From positions 8,675,246 to 8,739,245 of the forward strand of contig NC_087081.1 in the NCBI RefSeq assembly GCF_026151205.1: DNA of 64,000 nt. Direction: 5' to 3'. Below the pieces are notes generated by a model. It was not told the origin of the DNA, did no database searches, and saw only the letters and a list, made by a program, of their open reading frames with translations. Shown one piece after another: positions 19,552 to 29,900 of the stretch. Every line of letters begins with the position of its first letter. Position 1 is the first letter of the stretch. The translations under genes and the position numbers were made by a program. This stretch comes from Bolinopsis microptera. Taxonomy: Eukaryota; Ctenophora; Tentaculata; Lobata; Bolinopsidae.

Positions 19552-20361
19552 ACCAATGTTAGGATCCTGATTGGACACGGTTTACTCACGCTACAAACGT
19601 CCTTTTCCCTTAGAATTAGGTAAGGTCTGGTGTGTCACGTGCTCTTCATTAGTTCATTGTCTTTTCTCGACTGACTTACACTCGTTAGTTTGATTTTATC
19701 TGATAATTGTCGTTAACATGCCGTGCACTTAACCCTTGATCGTATCAAAATTAATTTCCGAATAACTTTTCATGTTGAGAAATATCATTGTGAATGTTTG
19801 GTCTTTAGTGAAAACACATACACATGATCTAATATATATTTTATTGAAACTCTCCTCATATATTGTGATGTTTTTACGTTCATCAAAGCTTTCTTTGGGA
19901 ATAGAACTTTCAGCACCTCTAACGTGTCTCGATAGATGGTCATTGAAAAAAAAATCAGTCAAAATAGTGAAATTTGGGTCACAGAAAGCAGAAATTCGAA
20001 AATGTCCTACCGGTAGGACATATTCAAGATTTTCATTGCATCAACGTTTCTCCGGTTATACTGCTTCCAGTAACTTGATGGCGACTTTTGTCACTCTCAC
20101 AGACCTTACAGATTAAATTTTTGAAAGAATAAAAATGCCGATGTTGAGGCAGTTTTAATTCCAAGTAAATTTTACTTATAATGAAACATTTTATCAACAA
20201 AAATTAAGACGGAAAAACGTGAACATCGATATAATTTCCACATTATATGACATATATTGATTAAAATCAAAGCAAAACCAAATAAAATTCTGGTTACATT
20301 CTCATAATAATGATGCTCACTAAAAAACCGCCCAACTCTTACAAAAACAATATGACTTAGT
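19552..20361. repeat. Duplicated PLAT-cluster segment, copy 1
   Basis: About 810 bp nearly identical to 22865-23674. Shared landmarks: CCTACCGGTAGGACAT, GTTAGGATCCTGATTG, AAAACCGCCCAACTCTTAC. It links the 5' flank of one PLAT unit to the 3' end of the next, showing tandem segmental duplication. Confidence 0.9.
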
Positions 20362-20379
20362 CCTGGATCGATTTAGAAA

Positions 20380-20775
20380 TTATGCACACCACATCTTGGC
20401 TAGGACTCCCTCAGAGGTATCAGTTGAAATCCATATATCGCCGGCATTATCTCCGCTGACTGTGGTGGCTGATCCATCGCTGGAGACAGAGACACTATCC
20501 AACAACACGGCATCAGCAGATCCAGCTGAGAGAACCAAACATGCCAGGTCACCCAAATCTACTCCGAAGTCTCTGTTGACAGTGACGGTGCTGGATTGCG
20601 GGAATTCTATGGCTAACATTCCCAGAGCCAGCTGAGCACCGTTGCTTCCAATCAGAGTTGCGTAGAGACCTCCACCTGTTCCCGAATAAGCTTGACTTTT
20701 GGTTTTTATATCCACGCTGTAGCTCACTGCTTGAGCAGCAGCAATGAGGGCTACGGTTAGAACCAGGAACTTCAT
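20380..20775 (-). CDS. Small secreted PLAT/LH2-like protein (unit 2, intact)
   Basis: Single-exon ORF of 131 residues. Residues 1-16, MKFLVLTVALIAAAQA, are a clear signal peptide. The mature part begins VSYSVDIKTKSQAYSGTGGG and then LYATLIGSNG, matching the start of PLAT/LH2 domains (a beta-sandwich that binds lipids or proteins: Y-x-V-x-V-x-T, then G-T, then an L-x-G strand). There are two cysteines, in DLACLVL and near the end in MWCA, which may pair. No catalytic part, so it is probably a secreted binding or structural protein. A TATA-like CATATAAC lies about 80 bp upstream. Flanked by damaged relatives on both sides. Confidence 0.7.
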   Translation of the reverse strand: MKFLVLTVALIAAAQAVSYSVDIKTKSQAYSGTGGGLYATLIGSNGAQLALGMLAIEFPQSSTVTVNRDFGVDLGDLACLVLSAGSADAVLLDSVSVSSDGSATTVSGDNAGDIWISTDTSEGVLAKMWCA

Positions 20776-20849
20776 CGTCTAGAAATGAGAAAACAATTAG
20801 AACGGACAATTTAAGAGTTGAAATAATGTTCTGAACGGTTGAGGGTGGT

Positions 20850-20860
20850 TATATGTATTC
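20850..20860 (-). promoter_or_regulatory. TATA-like element of PLAT unit 2
   Basis: ACATATAACC on the minus strand, about 80 bp before the ATG at 20775. Inference from position and sequence only. Confidence 0.35.
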
Positions 20861-20934
20861 CTCACGCCCAGAGCATGTTTCTCGTGCACTTTTTTCTATG
20901 GGGTCCGTCTGGTTGAGTCGAAACCTCTCAACTG

Positions 20935-21362
20935 ATTCCATTTGCTTCCCGATGTCACGTGATCACGGTTAGGATCCTGATTGAACACGGGTTTACTCAT
21001 GCTAACGTCATTTTCCTTTGGAATTACGTTCCAGGATTAGTATGTCTGTTAATTGTCGTTAGCATGCACATTGCACATAATCGTGTCTAAAAATCAAGTC
21101 TCAAAATCTTCAAATTACTTTTCTCGTTGAGATATATCACTGTGAAAGCTTGATTCCATTTGCTTCCTGATGTCACGTGATCACGGTTAAGATCCTGATT
21201 GAACACGGGTTTACTCATGCTAACGTCATTTTCCTTTGGAATTACGTTCCAGGATTAGTATGTCTGTTAATTGTCGTTAGCATGCACATAATCGTGTCTA
21301 AAAATCAAGTCTCAAAATCTTCAAATTACTTTTCTCGTTGAGAAATAACACTGTGAACGCTT
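20935..21362. repeat. 218-bp tandem duplication upstream of PLAT unit 2
   Basis: 20935-21152 and 21153-21362 share TGTCACGTGATCACGGTTA, GATCCTGATTGAACACGGG and AATTACGTTCCAGGATTAGT. A TCACGTGATCAC motif lies in each. May duplicate regulatory sequence of the PLAT genes. Confidence 0.85.
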
Positions 21363-22339
21363 GGTATTTAGTAATAACACATATGCACGTCTAATTATAA
21401 TATATGCTTAATTATTAGTCTGTTGACAAATCTTACCGATCATACGACTGTTAACAGGGGGGGGGGGGGAGGAGTAGAGGCACAGGGAGACTAAAGTGCA
21501 AAGAAAACTGCTGCTAACTGCTGCTGACTGCTGCTAACTCAGACTGCTGCTGATTGCTGCTGTTCGATTGTAAAGTACGGTATATATTATGTGAGAAGTG
21601 GAACTACATTGGATACTATAATTGTCAATACAATGCTACCTTAGAGAATGTATGCTCAAACCCAGGATTGATTGTATGATAACAGTAGTATACATTGTAT
21701 ATTGCATATTGTAATAATTATTTCAACGGCAGATCTGTTTTCGTAAAAGAGAAACTTCATTTGCAGTCTATTTGGTCAAATTTCAGAAGTCTAGATCTAG
21801 AACCCAACTCTGGGATGAATATGGCAACTGCAGAAAATAATCTTGCTGAAAGAAATCGATGATGTCCACTCCGAATAACTGTACAGGGACCAGGAGGACC
21901 GCATTGTAAAGGAGGACTGCGTTCAGCGTTGCATATTTTGGAGAATGATTTTTTGAAAACGTATATTTTTAGATATCAAGCCTATTTCAAAACACTGTAT
22001 TGTATGATCTGATAGATTCTACACAATTGTGGTTGCATATTGATACCCCGGCTAGTTAGCGCTTTGAGTCTCTGATTAAATTTAGATGATTTAATCACAT
22101 TTTTGAAAGAATAAACATGCCATTGTTAGTATAGTTAAAACAAATACCAGTTGATGTTAAAAATGTGAACATCGAAGTAATTGCTACTTAGACCGATTAA
22201 AATCAAAATCGAACCAAATTTAATTCTGGCTATCATTTTATGATACTTGATAGTGATGCTTACTCAAAAACCGCCCAAATCGTTCTATAGAGAAATAGTT
22301 CTAAAAAATAAAATTATCGACCAACAATATGACTAAGTC
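21363..22339. other. Intergenic stretch between PLAT units 2 and 3
   Basis: Poly-G tract at about 21461-21469, CTGCTGCTGA repeats at 21510-21560, otherwise no feature. The right part (22110-22339) is the diverged 3' flank of unit 3, aligning with 20130-20379. Confidence 0.5.
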
Positions 22340-22712
22340 CTGGATCAATTTAAAGATTAATCATATTTGTGGATCGGGATGAACCATGTCATGCCCAGGT
22401 CGTCCTTAGTCCACTCCTGGTAAAAACGGACTGATTTGTATGATTCATCGCTGGAGACAGTGAAGTCAGCGACTCCATCTAACCAGAATGGCAATCCAGC
22501 TGGGACAACAAAACATTCTAGGTCATTCCACTCCTTCATACTTAATAGGGTGGTGCTATCTTGCACTTGTCAGCCAACTTTCCCAGAGACTGTTCTCCGC
22601 CGCTGCTTCCAATGGAGGTGACGTAGATAGGATATGATTGTTTGTTATAACTTGTGTCGTCATCAAATACGTTAATTTTAATTTTGTAGATCACTGCTTG
22701 AGCAGCAGCAAT
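22340..22712 (-). pseudogene. PLAT-like secreted protein, frameshifted (unit 3)
   Basis: Reads IAAAQAVIYKIKINVFDDDT and later GSSGGEQSLGKLADK in one frame, then the downstream half in another frame (MKEWNDLECFVVPAGLP, ending in WFIPIHKYD). The start codon and first half of the signal peptide are deleted: the flank before ATG joins directly to ATTGCTGCTGCT. Frameshift near 22560. Gene order and flanks match unit 2. Confidence 0.75.
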
Positions 22713-22864
22713 CGTCTATTTCCTAGACGTTCGAATCATGTTCCCAACGGTCGGGAATGATTATAATTAAGGTATTCCTCACGACCAGAGCATGTTTCTC
22801 GTGCCTTTTTCTGTGTGATCCGTTTGCTCGAGTCAAATCACCAGATGCCACGTGCCAACTTATG

Positions 22865-23674
22865 TGACCAATGTTAGGATCCTGATTGAACACGGTTTAC
22901 TCACGCAACAAACGTCCTTTTCCCTTAGAATTAGGTGAGGTGTGATGTGTCACGTGCTCTTCATTAGTTCATTGTCTTTTCTCGACTGACCTACACTCGT
23001 TAGTTTGATTTTATCTGATAATTGTCGTTAACATGCCGTGCACTTAACCCTTGATCGTATCAAAATTAATTTCCGAATAACTTTTCATGTCGAGAAATAT
23101 CATTGTGAATGTTTGGTCTTTAGTGAAAACACATACACATGATCTAATATATATTTTATTGAAACTCTCCTCATATATTGTGATGTTTTTACGTTCATCA
23201 AAGCTTTCTTTGGGAATAGAACTTTCAGCACCACAAACATGTCTCGATAGATGGTCATTGAAAAACAAAATCAGTCAAAATAGTGAAATTTGGGTCAATG
23301 AAAGCTGAAATTCGAAAATGTCCTACCGGTAGGACATATTCAAAATTTTCATTGCATCAACATTTCTCCGGTTATACTGCTTCCAGTAACTTGATGGCGA
23401 CTTGTGTCACTCTCACAGACCTTACAAATTAAATATTTGAAAGAATAAAAATGCCGATGTTGATGCTGTTTTAATTTCAAGTAAATTGGACTTATAATGA
23501 AACATTTTATCAACAAAAATTAAGACGGAAAAACGTGAACATCGATGTAATTGCCACATATGACATATATTGATTAAAATCAAAGTAAAACCAAATAAAA
23601 TTCTGGTTACATTCTCATAATATTGATGCTCACTAAAAAAACCGCCCAACTCTTACAAAAACAATACGACTAAG
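22865..23674. repeat. Duplicated PLAT-cluster segment, copy 2
   Basis: Counterpart of 19552-20361. Its left neighbour is the empty MULE target site. At its right end the copy stops at ACTAAGTCC, just where the next PLAT coding region should begin, so a fourth unit is lost. Confidence 0.9.
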
Positions 23675-23716
23675 TCCTATCAACTCTCGGTTAAAACAGA
23701 TAAAAATTACTAACAT

Positions 23717-23722
23717 TTTTTA
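23717..23722 (-). terminator. Poly(A) signal of PAN gene
   Basis: AATAAA on the minus strand, about 85 bp after the stop codon of the PAN-domain gene (TTTATT on the + strand). Confidence 0.5.
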
Positions 23723-23807
23723 TTTTTGATGCTTCGTATTGTTCTATTAACGAGAAATTATTCATTCACATTTCGTTCTGCATACTTATAACTGACTGAT
23801 CAGTTGA

Positions 23808-23900
23808 TTAGCAAAGGGTCCACGATGTTTCGTTAGTAGGACTCCAATCGTGGATGACAGGTCCTTGTCTCAAAGTATATTTGTTGCTGCTATACGGTTC
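23808..23900 (-). CDS. PAN gene exon 12 (last)
   Basis: Reads EPYSSNKYTLRQGPVIHDWS then PTNETSWTLC and a TAA stop. Acceptor AAATTTCAG. Phase 0 entry matches exon 11. Confidence 0.75.
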   Translation of the reverse strand, partial: EPYSSNKYTLRQGPVIHDWSPTNETSWTLC

Positions 23901-26900
23901 CTGAAATTTGATTTGTTAATAAAGGCCTAAATTTAAGTGTTTTCTTAAACTTAAAGTTAAACCAACACATCTTACTATATATAAAGCGAGACGATATATA
24001 TATATTTATCCGTGCCATTTTACTGACACCACGGCATCAACTTTAACGCGAATTTCTGCAAAAACCGTCAAAGATATACAACTGAAACTTTTTTGACTGG
24101 GTCAAATGCTTTAATGGCCTTCAAATCAGCATGAAGAAATAAAAAATTGGCCAAGAAATAGGAGTTTTAGAGCCCAAAATTTGGTACCACAAGTGATGTC
24201 AAAAACGCGAATTAAATATGTAATAATTGTTTTATTAACTTTAAGGTTAGACGGGTTCCTGCTAGTTATTATAACTAGCAGGAGCCCGTATAATATAACC
24301 CTAAATGGTGTCAAGACTTAAAATACTAAAATAATTATTACCTATTTAATTGGCGTTTTTGACACCACTTGGGGGTACACATTTTCGGCTCTAAAATCAT
24401 TATTCCTTGGCCAATTTTTTATTTTTTCATGCTGATTTGGAGGCCATTAAAGCATTTTACCCAGCCAAAAAAGTTTCAGTTGTATATCTTTTACGGTTTT
24501 TGCAGAAAGTCGCGTTAAAGTTGATGCCGTGGTGTCAGATATATATCGTCTCGCTTTATATATAGTAAGATAGAAGAAAGTCTCGCGCAATATAATACTA
24601 TAATAGCGATACAGTTACTTTGAAATCAATAAACACAAACAAATGCAATATGTTTTGAATCATGTGAATGTCGAATCTAGGGTGGTAATTAATTAATTAA
24701 TTACTCTGTTACTTGGGTCATAATTAATTAATCAATTGAATAATTAAGTAATTAATTAATTAATTAATTAGTTACTCTGTTACCTGGGTGATAATTAATT
24801 AATCAATTAAGTAATTGATTAATTAATTAATTAATTACTCTGTTACCTGGGTGATACCCTTGCAGGCGTCGTTTTCCACGCAAGCTTTTTGAGCATCCTC
24901 CAAGTTTACATATTTAGTTCGGGAAGCGTAAGAATAAAGGAAACTACCCAGGTGCATGCACCAAACATCTGGGAGAGTGACATAATTATATAGAATTTTA
25001 ACAAACATCGTCATTTATATAATGAAATCAAAGATGGGACCACATACTACCATAATCATTATCAGCAATTAAAACTTCAGCACCAGGGTCAACATGGAAA
25101 TGAAGGAAATAAAGCTGTCGATAAGAAGAATTAAAATAATTTGATAAACTAACCTACACGATCATGAAATTAATAAATAATAAGCAATCAACTAATTAAC
25201 GCGCAATTAACCTCCACATTTGAGATTTCTGCTGTTAACTCCTGCCATAGCCTGAGGATCAGCACCGAACTCTTTGTTCTTCAGCCAGCACCGGGAGGTG
25301 GATGGTTGTTGGGTCACAGAAACACAGCCAGCCTGGTCAGCACACAATGCTGAACAGTCCTCTATGGACACTACGTTATCAACCTGAGATGTGGTTCAGG
25401 TCGAGAAGATGTTTAGACTTTTGGTTTTATTTTCGAAAATGTTGGCTTATTTTATCTTTACTCACACTGTAATATGCCTAAACGTAGAAGACTTCTCGCG
25501 AAATCAGTACCGCTCAGAAATTGTATTTTATTAAATATATCATACCCGTTTGATGTCAGCTCCACGGAAATCGTAGCTTTCTTTTACACATCCCTCTTCG
25601 ACTATAAAGATTCCATAGTTATCATTAGAAGGACGATTGTCACAATGGGAGAAGATTTTTATTCCGGCTAGTAGCTTCAGATTGTTGATAGATGTTGTGC
25701 CTCAAAAAACAAATTCTTACAATCCTAATGTCCACTTACGATTTAACTTTAAGAGTCTTAGGCGATGCTATAGAGAAAGATCAAGTTTTTTAATTTTTGA
25801 GTTGTCACCATGAAGGCACTCAACCATGAAATATGAGCCTTGTCAAATGCTCCAAGATCTACATTATACTCTACTTTATACTCTACTTTATACTCTACTT
25901 TATACTCTACTTTATACTCTACTTTATACTCACCGCTGTTTACAAGGAAACAGCTCAAGTTGATACTGTTCACAGTATCTTGAGCTGATTTTCCGTTTTC
26001 ACCATTAGGTTTGCTCTTCAACCAACAGTCCTGAGTCGATGGTCTGAATTAATAGAATTATTAGAATTAGAATTTAATTTACACAGCAATACAATAAGAA
26101 TAAAAATAATTTAAAGAAGCTTCAAACCGCTGTGCAGGACATTCAAGTCAGTCAGAAACTGTTAGAAGAATACCCTTCAACAGTGGTGGTACTTTATTTC
26201 AGCCATTAAAAACATTGGTTGGGAGCAAAACTCAGAAAACTGAGACACTTAGCATTTCTACAAAAGATCTGCAGCCACGTAACCTGTGAGTAAGTGAAAC
26301 ACAACTGTCCTCTACGTAGCAGAGCGCTTCACACTCCTCGATAGTGTAGATGGGGTTAACGTTCTTAATATCAGCACCCCGGTAGTCAACTCCTTCATCA
26401 ACACAGTCATTACCAGACGACACTTGAGCTGCTACTCCGTCTGAGGTAAAAATGAACGAGAATCTGAGTTTTACAGTGGATGATGTCGGTTGGGAGCTTT
26501 ATTTTCAATTCAGTTAAAGTTTAGACTTTTAAAGAACATCACATATGCCCGAACACAATACAAGAATAGCTTAGTAAAGGTGCTGGGATACTCCAGAAAA
26601 ATCTTGTTATGATACCCGTAAAATATTTATATGAAATATTGAAAGATCGTCAATATATAAACCTACAACACAACGCACGGCTCTAAAATATTCATCTCAC
26701 ACAGAGAAATAAATCCTTGGGTTAAAATACATACCGAGGCAAGATAAAGCAACACTATCGACTCGATCGTTATCTTCAGGTCTGGCTCCGTTCTCCGAAT
26801 ACTTGACCCAGCAGTCTCCATTGACCTTAACAAACGCCACAGACTTTGCATCTTGGGTTTTCCTGTGGGGTTTATATCTTTACCGTCAATGAAATATCAA

Positions 26901-29900
26901 ATAAACATCACTTTTTGTGCAGTTAAGAATGGACGCTACGGGTGGACGTATGGGTCAGAGGAATTTCAGATTTATTCGCGTACGAAAAATAATGAATATA
27001 ATACAAAATAATGACTTTTTCTCTTTCGTGTAACAATTATGGGACAATTGAAATTGTACAATGGCTGAAATACTGATAGAGATCTGACCTGGCTTCTTCA
27101 ACACAATCCATGACAGACGAAACACCAGAGACCTTCTTAATGTCAGCTCCCCAGAAGTCGAAGTTAGTTTTTACGCAGTTGTTGTTCATCATTGCACCTG
27201 AAATTATCAGTTTATTTTAACTTCATTAAAAGATGTTGATTCTGGTGGGGAGGTGAGAGTGTGAAACATATTTTTGACAGTGAATTTACTCTAGTAGCAG
27301 AGAGGAGTTGAGTGTGCACTTCAATGTCCACAATTTTTGACCACACAGGGTCTTTCAATAGGTCATTCCAAACCAAAATCATCTAGGTAGCAATTTTGTA
27401 TCGCTAGTCCCAGTCCTACAGGGCGAAATTTCTAAATTGCCCTCAGGCGCCAATTTGGGATTTTTGTATCTCGGCTTCTAAAAGACTTAGAGACTTGAAT
27501 ATTGGCTTAAAATAACGGCAATACCCTTATTTATATACAAGTTATGAAGCAATATAAGGTCTCAAGTGCCTAGTTTTAAAGATATTTACGAAAAACTGTT
27601 TTTTGGCTCATCGCAGCCGGAATTATCGGATTATTTTTATATCTCGAGCTAGAAAGGTCGTAGAAACTTCTCCGATATTGAAAAATATTCGCAATGAGCA
27701 CATTTATATAAGACTTATGAATCATTGTATGCTCTAAAATGCTTATTTGTAGAGATATTAGCAAAAATCGGTAATTTTGGCTACACCAATACAAATTTGG
27801 TAATTCGTTTTGTCTTTTTTTTGCAAATTTTCACGTTGCAATTTTCAAGATGCGGTTTGTGGCTATCGATAGGGCTTTATATGCTATTGTATGGTTTTGA
27901 TACAATCCTTCAGTACCTAGGACATAGGCAATAGGGGTCACAAACCCTGAAATGTCAGGAACTGGGCAGTGGCCGAGATAAATATTTGATAATTACTTGG
28001 ACTCTTGACTCACATTCATCTTTTCAACGGTTAGTTAGACATCTTAAACCAGTATTGAACGTTGAGTAAAACTTCTAATCCATTTGTAGCTCAGGTCATG
28101 TGCCCCAGAAAAACACGCCTGAGTGACAGTGGGCCTTATCGATCATGAGCCGCAAATCACAAGGGCATTCGTACTCTTGGCTTAAATTGGCTCTTCGTTA
28201 GTATCATCAATTAGGTTTCTAACTTCTATATATCATCTGCCTGTCCAGTGTCCATCCGTCTCTTTGAGATTCATTATTAATTCAAGTTCAGTCATTTCGT
28301 TTCTGTTCAACTGTAGGCGTAATGAGGGACTTCAGTCCAGCAATAAAGTCAATATCTCTAGATTTAGCAATATTTGGTTTCGCTACTTTTAAGGTAATTG
28401 TGTTCAGCAAGCAAGGTTGTAAGTTTCCAGCCCTACGCCCCTACTGCCTCAAAATATTGCCCCCACCCCCGGGGCACTAGTTATACTGGAGCACTGGTAA
28501 TGCACATGGTACAATGCTGATTTTTTGCTTAACATAGCTCATTTTAAAGTTCCTTTTTCAGCAGTGTACCATTTCATACTGGCATAAAAACAGATTCACC
28601 TCCTTTATCTCTAAATATAATCTTGAACCTGGGCTCTACAGAATTATAATTAGAATTAGAATCAAATTTACACAGCAATACAATAATAATAGTAAATAAT
28701 TTAGCGATAGATACAGGTTATCTAATGTCCATCTCAGCATTTACAATTTACATTGAGTCATAAATTAGAATTATGTGGGGCACAAAGTCACTGAGGGACA
28801 GGTATCATTGGGCCCGAAGTTCTGGGACCCAAAGTTGCAGGTGCCAGAGGTCCTTAGGCTGACAATTGGGGCAAGAGGTTGGTGGATATTCGATAACCTG
28901 TAGAGCCCAGGTTCAATATTATATCTAGAGATAAAGGAGGTGAATCTGTTTTTATGCCAGTATGAATTATGATAGGGAAGACTGCTGAAAAAGGAACTTT
29001 AAAATGAGCTATGTTAAGCAAAAAATCAGCATTATACCATGTGCATTACCAGTGCTCCAGTATTACTAGTGCCCCGGGGGTGGGGGCAATATTTTCGGGC
29101 AGTAGGGGCGTAGGGCTGAAAACTTACAACCTTGCTTGCTGAACACAATTACCTTAAAAGTAGCGAAACCAAATATTGCTAAATCTAGAGATATTGACTT
29201 TATTGCTGGACTGAAGTCCCTCATTACGCCTACAGTTGAACAGAAACGAAATGACTGAACTTGAATTAATAATGAATCTCAAAGAGACGGATGGACACTG
29301 GACAGGCAGATGATATAGAAGTTAGAAACCTAATTGATGATACTAACGAAGAGCCAATTTAAGCCAAGAGTACGAATGCCCTTGTGATTTGCGGTTCATG
29401 ATCGATAAGGCCCACTGTCACTCAGGCGTGTTTTTCTGGGGCACATGACCTGAGCTACAAATGGATTAGAAGTTTTACTCAACGTTCAATACTGGTTTAA
29501 GATGTCTAACTAACCGTTGAAAAGATGAATGTGAGTCAAGAGTCCAAGTAATTATCAAATATTTATCTCGGCCACTGCCCAGTTCCTGACATTTCAGGGT
29601 TTGTGACCCCTATTGCCTATGTCCTAGGTGCTGAAGGATTGTATCAAAACCATACAATAGCATATAAAGCCCTATCGATAGCCACAAACCGCATCTTGAA
29701 AATTGCAACGTGAAAATTTGCAAAAAAAAGACAAAACGAATTACCAAATTTGTATTGGTGTAGCCAAAATTACCGATTTTTGCTAATATCTCTACAAATA
29801 AGCATTTTAGAGCATACAATGATTCATAAGTCTTACATAAATGTGCTCATTGCGAATATTTTTCAATATCGGAGAAGTTTCTACGACATTTCTAGCTCGA

